64,000 bases of DNA from Argyresthia goedartella (GCA_949825045.1 OX463835.1:20725201-20789200); one strand, 5' to 3'; shown: positions 35,396 to 46,924, counted from the stretch's first letter. The notes: generated by a model not told the origin, from the letters alone. Numbers and translations are program-made.

Positions 35396-35689
35396 GCAAT
35401 AATGGCAAAATCCGGGACATTTTTTTGATCTACCCACAGACGAGTGACATGTGGATACTAACCATTCGACCGCAGGGATAACATATGCCTAAAAGTTATG
35501 TTACCCTTTATACTTGTGTAAGTTGTGTGTGTGTATTTTAGATTGTTGACTTGAGTGCTGAAAAAATATGTATTCAATCTATTATTTAGTAAATCTAAGT
35601 CGTGTGGATTGGGTGCATTAGTTAAATTTGAGAGTTAATCAGGAAATTATAGAAAACATCTATCAAACAAAATGTACAGTAATAGCACA
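35396..35689. other. No feature seen
   Basis: AT-rich spacer with a short (GT)n tract near 35527. Confidence 0.4.
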
Positions 35690-35800
35690 TTTCGTACGCG
35701 TACGAGTTCGCAAAGGCTTCTATGTACGAACCGAGAAGTTTACGGCACGAGCCGAAAGCGAGGTTCGTAAAGAAGCCTTTTTGGAACGAGTTACGAATAG
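35690..35800. repeat. Imperfect inverted repeat
   Basis: CGTACGAGTTCGCAAAGGCT and TTCTATGTACGAACC pair loosely with GGTTCGTAAAGAAGCC and GGAACGAGTTACG. The CGAGCCGAAAGCGAGG centre resembles the CGAGCCGAAGGCGAG centre of the foldback family. Confidence 0.55.
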
Positions 35801-35884
35801 AATTTTTCCGCCTGAGAACCCAAAATGAAGCGGCGAAGGTGTTATTTTGAGGTTAGAAGGCGGAAAATATTATTTTTCACTGAC

Positions 35885-36250
35885 ACACAGGGCCCTTAGC
35901 CAAGATGCAATTCGCTAATAGCACTCGCGCGCAACGCTAAGAAAACGTACGCAATTTTACGTTTGAGAATGAAAAGTCACGTGACTTTTCGGTGGGCGCG
36001 AGTGATATTAGCGAATACGGTATTTGAAAAGGTAGTCCAATAAATCTAGAAACGAGTCACAAGCTCAACCTGTTTTAACAAAAACGTTGAATTTTATAAA
36101 CTCAATTTTGTGTAAAAAAGACAGCATTTGACTATGACGCCACATCCTAGTATTTCATAGAACTCGACAACAAAACTACCGGTTTGACAGTTACTAAAAA
36201 GTATCTATTTTGACTAGCAGTCAAATACCGTATTGCATCTTGGCTACAAG
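35885..36250. mobile_element. MITE family 4 nested in, or fused to, a longer inverted repeat
   Basis: The outer ends GGGCCCTTAGCCAAGATGCA and, reverse-complemented, CAGGGCTTGTAGCCAAGATG pair. The inner part from AATACGGTATTTGAAAAGG (36013) to CAGTCAAATACCGTATT (36235) is repeated alone at 38715-38975. Confidence 0.7.
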
Positions 36251-36442
36251 CCCTGTTACAGTCAATCCAAGTAGGTATAAAAAAAAGGTTAATAAACTTG
36301 CCTCGGCTGCTTGTATAGTGTCCACAATCACCTCACGACACTGTTTAGTAAGAGACAGAGCTATGCGGCTATCTCCTTCTCCTTGTTTCACTTAGACATG
36401 AACATGAAAAGGGAGACTCACTCATAGGTCTGTCCCTTACAT

Positions 36443-36830
36443 GATAGTGGTTTATGTGACTGATACATAATCGAAACGAGCCGAAGGCGAGTCTCATAAT
36501 AATATCACTCGAGAGTTTTAGTGCCTTATTATGTATAGTTACATACACTAGTTTATATACACACATATCATAAGCTCTCTTTGATGTGTTCAGGAACCGC
36601 ATGTTCGACCGGCATTGTGGCATTGATCATTGCTCTGCACTTGTTTAGCTTCTCCAGTAGTATCAACTTCACAGACAAACTAGTGGCGGCACGCAGGCGG
36701 GCGTCGGCGTTCGAAATTTGAATGTCATAATTTGTAGTATAACATTATGCTGGTCGTAACGTGCGGTTGTTTGAAGCAGTAAAGAGGGTTTATGATCCGT
36801 GTGTAGATAAAATATTATAAAAGCAGCCGT
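36443..36830 (+). mobile_element. Foldback family F, copy 1
   Basis: Starts with a hairpin (GTTTATGTGACTGATACATA paired with its mirror near 36530-36555, centre CGAGCCGAAGGCGAG). It continues with GATGTGTTCAGGAACCGCAT, GGCGGGCGTCGGCGTTCGAA and ends AAGAGGGTTTATGATCCGTG. No coding function. Confidence 0.8.
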
Positions 36831-36970
36831 TGACTTAACAAACTGTGAGATTAATCAAAATTCAAACTCCGAACTTATGCGAACTGTACACACTATTGGT
36901 GGTTGTAATAATTATGCGACATATCTATTGTTTTATGATAATTTAATAATTATTGACATAATCTAAAACG

Positions 36971-37168
36971 TAAACATTTAAATACAGACACAAACATTGC
37001 TTCTGCTCCCATACTAGTATACCCTGTGTCGTGGGAACCCGAAACACCGACGTCACACACATATAAACATCCAAGACCTGTTTTTTTTTTTATTTACCCC
37101 AAGCCGGGATGGAACCCGGGACCTCTCGAATGGTAGGCAGAGCCACAACCACTGCGCCACAGAGGTCG
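36971..37168 (-). mobile_element. SINE-B, full length
   Basis: Minus-strand head GCGCAGTGGTTGTGGCTCTG, body and end recognisable; moderately diverged. Confidence 0.85.
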
Positions 37169-37250
37169 CCAATCTGAACAATGTACAATTTTGTAAAATA
37201 CAGTGTGACTGATATCTCGCTTACACACTCCATGAGATATTAACGATCAT

Positions 37251-37855
37251 GGACGACCGCTGGGGCGCTGCGGCCGTGGATCTGTCTGACTACCATACGG
37301 GTGGTCCCGGGTTCGATCCCCGGCTTGGGGTAGATAAAAAAAACCCCATGTATTTGATGTTTATATGTGTGTGACGTCGGGGATAAAGAAAAAAAAATCC
37401 CCAAATCTTGGATGTTTATATGGGTAACAAATATAATGATCACAAAAATATTTTTTTCCTACCCAAAATGGATAAAGAACACCAAAAGTTGCAAAAAATA
37501 TCAGGGCAAAATACTGCGGTAGCTTAGGTGAAGGGTAAAGGGGGTGAGCGAAGCGAAGCCCCCTTTGTCCTTCGTGTTTGGTTAAACATGTAAGAACAAC
37601 ATAAAATACTTAAAACATAAACATAAGTACACAAAACATAAAAAGAAGTTTGGTGATCATTTATCCAAACACAATTTGGTGGACATTTATCCATTTTGGC
37701 AGTCATTTCGAATTTATTGGTAGTAAATTTTCGATTTTTTTGTTAATCGTTTAAACACAAGCCGTTTCTATGTGTGCGACGCACTATTTCTGGTTCCCTC
37801 AACACAGGGTATCGCGGCGTGGGGCCAGAGGCAGTGCCTGTATATATGTTTGTTA
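37251..37855 (+). mobile_element. SINE-B split by a module-M element
   Basis: The SINE-B head and body lie at 37251-37425, with a small internal duplication of the AAAAAAATCCCCAAAT stretch. The end resumes at 37766 with TATGTGTGCGACGCACTATT and GGGGCCAGAGGCAGTG. The sequence between them holds the module-M repeat (37500-37735). Confidence 0.65.
37500..37735 (+). repeat. Dispersed repeat with module M, copy of 1-330
   Basis: Same order as 1-330: CAGGGCAAAATACTGCGG, hairpin GAGCGAAGCGAAGCCCCC, AAAAGAAGTTTGGTGATCAT, GTCATTTCGAATTTATTGG. Confidence 0.85.
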
Positions 37856-38261
37856 TTGGACGACGAATTGACCGTGTTATTATGCTGATGGAACTGGGCG
37901 CAATTCTGGCTTGCATTATCTAAAATTTCACCTAAATGGACGAAAGAGAAATTGGTATTTGGAATTAAATTAAATTGGGTACATCACTGGGTGTCCAAAT
38001 AATAGAAGGTAGTTCTGCGTACCTACTATTTCCTATTAAACAGGGTAACATTTAATTAGCTGACCAAATTTTGGGGAATTATAGTAACCATTATTGAACA
38101 AATTTAAATAGAAAGGAAAACAATTTTTGGGTCTCCCATTGTAAGCTGGTAGTCAGCTGTTCCAATGAATGTACTGAGGAAAAGTAAAAAATATTAATTT
38201 GCAAATATTGTTTCGTAGACAGTACACAGAACAGACATTCAGATAACTTAAATAAATGAAA
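37856..38261. other. No feature seen
   Basis: AT-rich spacer of about 400 bases without recognisable repeat or ORF. Confidence 0.4.
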
Positions 38262-38520
38262 CATGTACAAAGGCTAACTTATCTCTGACAAGAGATTTCT
38301 TCCAGAAAACCATGATGGGTAGTGAAGGTGATGGTTGAGGGGTAGCTACAGTAAAACAAACTGTAATTGGCTGCTAGTCAAAAAATATACTTTTAGGAAC
38401 TGTCAAAACAAAAAAATTATGGAGTCCCATACAACGTATTTTTTTTTGCATTTTTTCTTGTAAGATGGTACGGAACCCTTCGTGTGCGAGTCGAATCGCA
38501 CTTGGTCGGTTTTTTTGATT
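38262..38520. repeat. LINE tail (minus) followed by a (GTCC)n-family 3' end (plus)
   Basis: 38262-38330 is a minus-strand LINE tail (TACAAAGGCTAACTTATCTC). 38380-38520 is the 3' half of the (GTCC)n family (GGTACGGAACCCTTCGTGTG, then CGCACTTGGTCGG). Confidence 0.65.
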
Positions 38521-38559
38521 TTTAAATTGTTTTTTTCATCGTGACGAATTTTATATCTC

Positions 38560-38665
38560 CATGAAAGCGATGGGCTAGCCCCGCGTCACAAAATTGGAGT
38601 ATCAAAACCTGGGATCTGCATTTGCTAGCCCGTATGGGAAAAGGCGTGACGCTATATGCTCTTAT
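38560..38665 (+). mobile_element. SINE-C body fragment
   Basis: GCGTCACAAAATTGGAGTAT and CCCGTATGGGAAAAGGCGTG match the body and end of the SINE at 14068-14293. The head is absent. Confidence 0.65.
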
Positions 38666-38714
38666 CCAACAAACTCTTATGAAAAAAGAAAATAATACCT
38701 ACCACAAAGTTACT

Positions 38715-38975
38715 TTCAATACGGTATTTGACAAGGTATACCAATAAATCTAGAAACGTGTCTCAAGCTGAACCTGTTTAAACAAAAACGTTTGGCAATA
38801 TCAGAATTGTATATTTCCGGCAATTATATTTTATGAACTCAATTTTGCGTTAAAAAGACAGCATTAGACTATGACGTCACATGCTAGTATTTCATAGAAC
38901 TCGTGAACAAAATTACCGTTTTGACAGTTCCTTAAAAGTATCTATTTCGACCAGCAGTCAAATAGCGTATCGTCG
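38715..38975. mobile_element. MITE family 4, solitary copy
   Basis: AATACGGTATTTGACAAGGT at the left and CAGTCAAATAGCGTAT at the right. The interior has TCAAGCTGAACCTG and CATAGAACTCG, collinear with 36013-36235. Confidence 0.8.
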
Positions 38976-39101
38976 CTGTATAAAGCTTTCCTATATAGAT
39001 ACATGTTTAAGGCTGAATAAACAGTTAAGGATTTAATGTCATCGTGAATTTGTGGTCTGTTAAATTCACCATGTCGATGATCGTCATTCTAATCGGTATA
39101 T

Positions 39102-39486
39102 ATGTCACCGTATGATAGTCAGAACCGTTAGTTGATAAACTAACGCGTTAGTTGATCAACTATCGACAGATAGTAAACCAGACCGACAGGGTTTAGAAGT
39201 TACGTTTCTTTTGTTCTTACATGTCAACCTAACACAAAGACTATTCGGGGGCTTCTCTCTCCAGTCTTCACCTAAGTTACCGCAGTGTTTGCCCTGGTAT
39301 TTCGTTTGCAATTCAAGTTTAAACCAGTTTACTATTTAACGGCTTCAACCGTTAGTTTATCAACTAACGCGTCATATAGTAAGCAGTACGCTACAGTTTA
39401 CTATCTGTCGATAGTTAACCAATTAACGAGAAAAATAAGTTAGTTTATCAACTTACAGTTTTCGACAATCTTATGGTGACATATAC
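39102..39486 (-). mobile_element. MITE family 2, intact copy with inverted module M
   Basis: Terminal repeats TATATGTCACCGTATGATAG and, reverse-complemented, TATATGTCACCATAAGATTG. The subterminal CTATCGACAGATAGTAAACC is mirrored near 39400-39416. Module M runs in reverse at 39204-39300. It is the best-defined member of the family. Confidence 0.85.
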
Positions 39487-39737
39487 AGGCTGTATCAGAA
39501 ACGTGTGGTCACATTTTTAGAGACATCATTCCGAACAAGGTTTACTATGACACCAATTTGATCAGAGCAATTCTTTTTCATTCTCCCAAACGTTTTGACC
39601 GGGCGGTCAGCTGGTTTGTATCGAGAACTGAAAAATGAAGTTGCTCTGATCAAATCGGTTTCACAGTGAAATTTGCTCAGAATAATGTCCCTAACAACCC
39701 CCTAAAATAAGACTACACCTTAATGTTACACCTGTAT
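39487..39737. mobile_element. TIR element with GTATCAG ends, directly abutting family 2
   Basis: Starts ACAGGCTGTATCAGAAACGT and ends GTTACACCTGTATA. The interior shows an inverted pair around TTTGATCAGAGCAA and TTGCTCTGATCAAA. A related start recurs at about 40434 (GGTGTATCAGAAAGGTGTAG). Confidence 0.6.
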
Positions 39738-40215
39738 ATGTCAGTAAGTTTATAAACTCACGAAATGTATCTCGCGAGATTGTAAACTGTCGACACATTG
39801 TGAACTGGGCCGTACTGTATAGAAAGCAGGAAAAAAAAGTATGACTCTTATGTATAATGTCATAAGGTTCATTTTATCTGGACTCCAACACTTTTTCACT
39901 GTGGTAATTATTCTAGCTTGAGCCACGGCTTACAATTTAATGTATTAATCTTCGTTAGTTTATTATCATCAAGCCGTTAAATTGTGATCTGTTTTAAACT
40001 TGCAAGCGTAATACCAGGGCGAAGTAGCGGTAGGTGAAGGATAAAGGAGGTGAACAAAGCGAATCCCCCTTCATCCTTCGTGTTAGGTTGACATGTAAGA
40101 ACGAAAGATACATGCAATTTAAAACTTTTCGGTCTCGTTGACAATTCGTCGATAGTTTATAATCTCACGCGATAGTTTATAAGCCAACAGTTTCTACAAA
40201 CTAACGGTAACATAC
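39738..40215 (+). mobile_element. Diverged MITE family 2-like copy with module M
   Basis: The ends TATGTCAGTAAGTTTATAAA and, reverse-complemented, TATGTTACCGTTAGTTTGTA are only loosely alike. Module M lies at about 40013-40125 with a changed hairpin. Confidence 0.5.
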
Positions 40216-40392
40216 ATATTTTACGGCTTTGAAAATATGGTTGTATTATAATTATTTTATCTAAGAAGTTATTTAGCGTTTAAAATTGCGGCAGACTAGT
40301 AATTTTGCAGGTTTAGGTAAATAATTAATTGAATAAGGTATCTTGAATATCTACATATAATTATAAGTTCCATTAAGGTTACGTCATGACGT

Positions 40393-40436
40393 AAAAATAC
40401 ACCTGACGTAAAAATACACCTGACGTAAAAATAGAG
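40393..40436 (+). repeat. 17-bp triplet repeat
   Basis: Nearly three copies of TGACGTAAAAATACACC. Confidence 0.85.
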
Positions 40437-41023
40437 GGTGTATCAGAAAGGTGTAGTTATATTTTACCTTTACCCTTACTGCTACACCCCTTATTTTCTG
40501 TCTCCACCTGTCATATCTATAGTTAGCTAAATTGTAGAACAGTCATCAAATAATCCTCAGTTTCAACACAAGTACCTGCTAGGTATTATTTCGAAGTGTG
40601 AAACCTTGATATGTCGCCGACTGTACTGCTGTCTCCCATTAGTTTAAAATGAATAATATTTAAATATTTATATATTTTGTTATTTGGAGCATTCCCTATT
40701 GTACGACTGAATTGGAATTAAATGATAATTATTTCTTGTTTAGCCATGTATACCTAGTCAATATGGGTTTTCCTACGGTAGCGAATATTATGACTATCAT
40801 ACATACGCTAACGCCTCTTTACCGGAAGAGGGGCGGGCAGAGACTATAACATTAGATTTAATTTTCTTACAATCATAAATTAATACATATTTATAAATTA
40901 GAAACATCACACTGTATATAGATAAATAGATAATTGCGTAAATGGCTTCAATAAATATAATTCTTATTCAAACAATTTCAAAAGGGTTTCTTTATTTCCT
41001 AAAATGCAAACAAAATACAGCGT
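40437..41023. other. No feature seen
   Basis: Apart from a short TIR-like start at 40434, nothing recognisable in about 590 AT-rich bases. Confidence 0.4.
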
Positions 41024-41080
41024 TACGCTTATTCCCGTACGCACTGGCACAATTGTGCCCACAAAAACTGCTAAAACGAC
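41024..41080 (-). mobile_element. SINE-C 3' fragment
   Basis: The minus strand reads GTGGGCACAATTGTGCCAGT and the GGAATAAGCGTAACGCTG end. Confidence 0.5.
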
Positions 41081-41136
41081 CGCAAATGTTTAACCTTATA
41101 GCATGGTAATTAAATCCAAAACCAATAATAGTAGTT

Positions 41137-41560
41137 TATGTGACTGATACATAATGGAGTGCATTAAAACTCGAGAGTGGGTTTATGAAACGAGCCGAAG
41201 GCGAGTTTCATAATAATATCACCCGATAGTTTTAATGCCCAATTATGTACAGTCACATACACTAGTTTATCTAAACACATATCATAAGCTCTCTTTGATG
41301 TGTTCAGGAACCGCATGTTTGACCGGCATTGTGGCATTGAGTTGTTTAGCTTGTTCTGTAGTACCAACTTCACAGACAAAGTAGGGGCGGCAGGGAGGCG
41401 GGCGTCGGCGTTCGAAATTTGAATGTCATAATATGTAGAAAATTTAGACATTATGGTCGTAATGTTCAATATTCAGCTAAGATATGAGTTTTTACGAAGT
41501 AGTTTAACATTATGCTGATCGTAACGTGCGGTTTTTGGACGTAGTAAAGAGGGTTAATAA
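41137..41560 (+). mobile_element. Foldback family F, copy 2
   Basis: Full order: GTTTATGTGACTGATACATA, CATTAAAACTCGAGAG hairpin, CGAGCCGAAGGCGAG, GTGTTCAGGAACCGCATGTT, CGTCGGCGTTCGAAATTTGA, and AAGAGGGTTAATAAA at the end. Confidence 0.85.
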
Positions 41561-41895
41561 AAAAATAAAGGCGCTTTAGCGCGTTTCGAAACTAGACGAC
41601 TCAAACATTCGTTCAATTTAACGTGCGTTTAACAAGAGTTTAACAAGTTGTCACAGCTAATTTTCCTTTCAGAAACCGGCAGGGTTATTACGTATCTTGC
41701 AAACAGTAAGCAATCGACAAAAATTGCGCAATTTCTGCTGTCAAAAGTCACTTTCTTATTATGCAAGAAGCAATAGCGGAGCATAGAAATCGGTCAACGG
41801 GTGTAGTCTCAAAAGCTCATTGCAGATGGCGCTGGTGTAGTTGGTGAGAGGCTGTCTTATCCTTATCAGTCAGTCGTCAAATTCTATTTACCCTC

Positions 41896-42045
41896 CTTAT
41901 TCATAAAACTTATCAAACCTATGATAGTTATAATATGCTTTGTCCTTTTCTCACAAACACAAATTTCAAAGTGACAGACAAAGACAAACGAATTATGACG
42001 GCATTATAGTTAAAATAGGTTTATGAGACGTTTATGAATAAGGTG
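41896..42045. mobile_element. Palindromic MITE family 5, second copy
   Basis: CCTTATTCATAAAACTTATC at the left and, reverse-complemented, CCTTATTCATAAACGTCTCA at the right. Same interior as 22333-22477. Confidence 0.85.
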
Positions 42046-42430
42046 ATGGCGAGCTAACTTGATTCGCTTCTTTAACTTGCGAGTGTCAAGTGTATTTGAA
42101 AGATCCCGTGACGTGCTTTTTAACCTAATCTCAGCCTCTGCCTGAGACTCTGCCTTCAACAAGCCAGCGCCACCAAGCGGGAGCAAAGGCAGACAGCTGA
42201 AGAAACATTATTTTACTCTACGCTTCAATATCTCTTTGTTAGTAATACTACTCGGCAACAGATGTCGCTAGTTTTAGGGCATCGTACCAAACAAATTCAA
42301 AACTCTTTGTTGTCTGAAAATATCAAACTTTGTTTAGAAAACGACATTTTTTGCCCCTTCTCTACATTGGACCACTATGGGAGAAGCAGGGCGCAACAAC
42401 TCCCACAGATAGATTTTTAGATCTCTTATA
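42046..42430 (-). other. Spacer ending in a LINE tail fragment
   Basis: 42352-42430 is a minus-strand copy of the tail seen at 22195-22265 (TCTCTACATTGGACCACTAT and AGATTTTTAGATCTC). The rest shows no gene. Confidence 0.6.
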
Positions 42431-42566
42431 GGTTTTGTTTAACTACTGCAAATTATTATAAATAATATGCAGGAATAAATAATTACAAAATTATTAAGCG
42501 AGTTCTGTGTTGAGTCAGATTAACGCCATGCCTCTTGTCGTTTATCCTCTAGTTAGTGAAAAAGCC

Positions 42567-43372
42567 CGCAGCGGGAAATGTTACTTCGGCACGCAGCGGG
42601 AAATGTTGCTTTGGCACGCAGCAGCGGGAAATGTTACTTTGGCACGCAGCGGGAAATGTTACTTTGGCACGCAGCGGGAAATGTTACTTTGGCACGCAGC
42701 GGGAAATGTTACTTTGGCACGCAGCAGCGGGAAATGTTACTTTGGCACGCAGCAGCGGGAAATGTTACTTTGGCACGCAGCGGGAAATGTTACTTTGGCA
42801 CGCAGCAGCGGGAAATGTTACTTTGGCACGCAGCAGCGGGAAATGTTACTTTGGCACGCAGCGGGAAATGTTACTTTGGCACGCAGCAGCGGGAAATGTT
42901 ACTTTGGCACGCAGCAGCGGGAAATGTTACTTTGGCACGCAGCAGCGGGAAATGTTACTTTGGCACGCAGCAGCGGGAAATGTTACTTTGGCACGCAGCA
43001 GCGGGAAATGTTACTTTGGCACGCAGCAGCGGGAAATGTTACTTTGGCACGCAGCAGCGGGAAATGTTACTTTGGCACGCAGCAGCGGGAAATGTTACTT
43101 TAGCACGCAGCAGCGGGAAATGTTACTTTGGCACGCAGCAGCGGGAAATGTTACTTTGGCACGCAGCAGCGGGAAATGTTACTTTGGCACGCAGCAGCGG
43201 GAAATGTTACTTTGGCACGCAGCAGCGGGAAATGTTACTTTGGCACGCAGCGGGAAATGTTACTTTGGCACGCAGCAGCGGGAAATGTTACTTTGGCACG
43301 CAGCAGCGGGAAATGTTACTTTGGCACGCAGCAGCGGGAAATGTTAGTTTGGCACGCAGCAGCGGGACGATT
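42567..43372 (+). repeat. 25/28-bp minisatellite
   Basis: About 30 units of GCGGGAAATGTTACTTTGGC plus ACGCA, differing by one extra GCA triplet (25 versus 28 bp). Because 28 leaves a remainder of one on division by three and the unit lacks stops, all three forward frames stay open for hundreds of codons. Confidence 0.98.
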
Positions 43373-44150
43373 GTGGGTAGGTTCAAGTTTGATTCCGTTG
43401 CAGTATTCATGTTAATCCGCACATGAAACATTGCACATGAAAAAACAGGCTGATGAATGAATGATTTTATACACTGGTCACTCATTGATCAACAAAACTC
43501 ACTTCTAGGTGGCCCAATTTTTGTACCTATTAAAAAGTTCTCTATTGATAAATAAATGTAAGTAGGTAGACTATCTGTGTTTGAGTTTATTATGGTTATA
43601 TACATTATAACGCATAAATAAACCAAACTTTATGGCCAAATCTTGCTTTATATTTAAAATAATACAGAAACTTAGCTTCACATTGAGTAACACATATTAG
43701 CTGTAATCAAACTGAAATAAAGGTGTTGTGGAAAGGAAAAAGGGTATAGAATTCTAATTAGAGTGTTATTCTAATAATAATAATTAACTAATTCATTAGT
43801 TAATTATTAGTTAGTAATAATAATTAATTAGTAATTCTAACTAGAATAGAATAGGAAAATTTCATCAAAAAACTAAACATCGGCGCTCTGAACTACTGAT
43901 GTGTGAGGATCCCCGTAGCGAGACTCACCGATATGGAGAAAGTAACAAAATGGCCGCCACAGGCAACTGGGTACCTATATAATCTTGCCTTTTTAGATGA
44001 AGTGGTTTTTACAAGAAAAAACTCCAGAGGTATCCTGTTGTAGTAGAGAATGTATTGATCATTGGAAAATTGCCAACTTTCACGGGTCTAAACCAGGGCG
44101 CAACTAGTTTGCGATTATTTCTTGGGTTAACATTACAGCTTACATATTTA
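43373..44150. other. No gene; short AT hairpin
   Basis: An AT-rich inverted repeat at about 43748-43855 has AATTAACTAATTCATTAGTT at its centre. No other feature is recognised. Confidence 0.5.
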
Positions 44151-44215
44151 CGGACCTTATTGCCTAAGCCCCCGCTGTCCGTCCGTACGTCTGTCCGTCA
44201 GCGATCTGTATCTCA
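44151..44215 (+). repeat. (GTCC)n-family fragment
   Basis: CCGCTGTCCGTCCGTACGTC with ATCTGTATCTCATTAAACG, a short piece of the family at 11846. Confidence 0.6.
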
Positions 44216-44817
44216 TTAAACGTAATCCGTCTTACTAAAAAAAAAAAAAAAACACAGCGTATAACGTTTCGAAACAGAAAAGGTAAAAAATCATCATAAT
44301 AGTTTCCAGCACACATCAACCCAATTCTGGGCATAGGCAGTGTTGCCAGACGGTAGTGATGCTTCAAAAACGCGGATTTTCAACAAAAAAGCGGATTTTT
44401 AAGTTTTAACTTTTACATTCATTTTTCTATATCAATAATTCATACGATTATTGATGTTTTCAATTGTTTATTCATACAAGGACTTGGGAAAGTTTCAATT
44501 TAAAGAATAAAAACTTTAGTTATTGTTATTAGATAAAAATTTAATATGGCAGTAAATCTTTATTTAATAAAGTGTCCAAGAAAGTATTATACTCCGTACA
44601 GTTGCTAGAAAATAAATTGGCCAGATTGAGTGAATAAACGATGTTATAGTTTCATATATTCATTTAATCATCTCTACAGACATGTCATGTCTTTTTTAAT
44701 TTTGAAATTTTGATTTTTTTGCAGCAGCGCTCATTTTTTACAACAGCTTGATCTGCTAAAAGAACTCCATTTACAGTTGGCGTCTTAAACGATTTCGCTT
44801 TTCTGTTTTTATTTAAG

Positions 44818-45007
44818 GGGAATATTAAACCGCACATCAAAAATACTGATTTCCACATCAAATATCATGGCGAAGTGGTGGGTCAGGGTAGGTAAAGGGG
44901 GTGAGCGAAGCGAAGCTTAAAATAAACATACAATTTTAGTACACTTTTGCTGTTCTTGAACATTTTTGCTGTGCAAACAGGACATATTTGATGTGCGATT
45001 AAATACC
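44818..45007 (+). mobile_element. MITE family 1 remnant with module M
   Basis: Left end GGGGAATATTAAACCGCACA, interior GGGGGTGAGCGAAGCGAAGC, right end ATGTGCGATTAAATACC, where the terminal GCC is lost at the junction with the next repeat. Confidence 0.75.
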
Positions 45008-45011
45008 GTTA

Positions 45012-45631
45012 GACATATAGACATAGACATAGACATAGACATAGACATAGACATAGACATCATTTATTGATAATATTCATTACAAGTCACAATAAAATGT
45101 TACAAAATCAATATCATGTATCACATATACATTTCATAAAGTTTAAATGTCAACAGAAATTATTTAATTAAATTGAATTATAGTAAGTCAGTTTTTAAAA
45201 TTCAATATATTAAATTAAATTAAATTCAATATACACATAAGTAGTAACACTAATTTCATCATTGTACACAAAAAAAAGGGTTAGTTATTTTAATTCTATA
45301 AATTCATCATATTTGTAAAAGGACCTCTCGACAAGCCATACTTTCAGTCTTACTTTGAATATGGGCACACTCGGTGCACCAGTGATAGCTTCAGGTAACT
45401 TGTTGTAGACCACCGGACCCATAACATGGATCGCCTTACTTGTTTTAGCAAGCTTACTTCCGTTATCGAGCAGAATTTGCCATGACAGCAGGATAACATA
45501 AAAAATTTCAACGCATGACAAGAGATGGCATGATATGCGAGCGGAAGTCGTACGTATAGACACCTCACGATGGCCAATTTTCTACACGCCTCGCCGGCAC
45601 GGCATCGGTACCTGCACCAGTGCTCAGTCAC
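45012..45631 (-). pseudogene. LINE ORF2 C-terminus with (AGACAT)n tail
   Basis: The minus strand from about 45480 reads SKLAKTSKAIHVMGPVVYNK, then FKVRLKVWLVERSFYKYDEF. This parallels the C-terminus of the LINE at 61140-61320. It ends in about eight AGACAT units (45012-45062), the 3' microsatellite of the copy. Confidence 0.85.
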
Positions 45632-46274
45632 TCACTTTCCTACCCGGTGCCAGTGCCGGTGCCGGTTCCGTTCCGGCCTATGGAAAACCCTCAGCTGAAC
45701 GAAACTCTTTGCTGAACAACGCTCAAACTGAACGCAGCTTCTAAGCAAGTTGAAGAAGAGTTTGTGATTCTGGTTGGCTGATTAATCCTCCTCGACGCGA
45801 AGTGTGACCGCAATGTTTGAGTGAGAAAAAATAGGTTGTTCTAGCAGATTCTAAAAAAGCGGATCCGCGTTGGTTAAAAGCGGAAGGCGGGACCAGTGGG
45901 CCCAATATCACACAAAACCACTGAAGAGAGCTTTGGCAAAAAAAAAATATAAAATTATTTCCAATAAATTCATAGGCCTCAAAAAAATTATATGTTATTT
46001 ACAAAGAGATTATCTAGTTTAAATACTATGTCGTTACGCGATTGGATTAATTTGGCTTGATCGTAAAAAATCCTGAACATAGTCTATATTTAAAAGGAGA
46101 TTCAATAATCTTAATATAAGATTACTGATTATTCTCATAATTTTTATACCAAAATTTTCCTCTTTTAGAGCTCCGTATTAATCCTTAAATTTTATCGATA
46201 AGCTTATTTCCGTTTTGCAGTAAATGGAAAAAAACACCTAATTTTTAAAGTATACGGGCGGCCCGATGCTATTC

Positions 46275-46350
46275 CGCGCCGCCCGCTACCCCGCCAGTTC
46301 CGCTACCCTGCCAGTTCCGCTACCCCGCCAGTTCCGCTACCCCGCCAGGA
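46275..46350 (+). repeat. 17-bp GC-rich tandem repeat
   Basis: Three to four units of CCGCCAGTTCCGCTACC inside the hAT-like element. Confidence 0.9.
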
Positions 46351-46453
46351 GACGACGGGCGAATGCGGCGCCCCTGGCCTCAGCCAGAACTGGGCCTTAA
46401 AAAGGCGGGGTAAAAAGCGGAGAAGCGGTGTATCTGGTAACGCTGGGCATAGG

Positions 46454-46924
46454 CCTCTTGCTTAGTGAGTCAAGTCCATTAGAGTGTCGTTAGGGGATGC
46501 CCTCTTATCGACACTCTAACCGTCAAGTCTTCTTTGCCAACCGCATGCAGAGAACTGTTGACTTGATAATATCGTCGGACAATGCCCACTGGATGGTCCT
46601 GTCTTTGCTCTTGTACAGTGGTGTTACCTATTGCTACGGTCCACTGTCCATCATCCCCTCAAACCAAGTGTTTCATGCACCTCTACCTTAGTATTTTGGT
46701 ATAAATTAATTGAAATCATTCAGCACCTTTTCAGCACCAGCAAAGCCGCCATACATACTTGAATCAAATATGGAAATAAAAACCCATAAGTGTGATAGAA
46801 GATGAACACGAATTGTGGTGTAAACAGTAATCCTTCAGATAGAAACATTAATAATGGAGATAAAAAATCTATCAAGGAATGGTGATATTAAAGAAATTGT
46901 GAAATAACATTGAATGAAACCTAT
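46454..46924. other. No gene seen
   Basis: A local inverted pair TTAGAGTGTCG and CGACACTCTAA lies at 46481-46519. The nearby 64-codon frame shows no domain. Confidence 0.45.

Larger units (their letters stand above)
44338..46445. mobile_element. hAT-like non-autonomous element with perfect 8-bp TSD
   Basis: Left end CAGTGTTGCCAGACG; right end, reverse-complemented, CAGCGTTACCAGATA. The exact 8-base repeat GGCATAGG flanks it at 44330-44337 and 46446-46453. CAG-x-G-TTGCCA ends with 8-base duplications are typical of hAT transposons. Both ends carry AAAGCGGATT-like subterminal boxes. It has no transposase frame. Inside are a MITE remnant, a minus-strand LINE piece and a GC-rich tandem repeat. 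Confidence 0.85.

Noticed and set aside
42507..43426. Proteins of 198 to 282 residues from overlapping forward frames
   Set aside because: They are produced by a stop-free 25/28-bp tandem repeat read in three frames. No unique domain, no codon bias, no splice structure.
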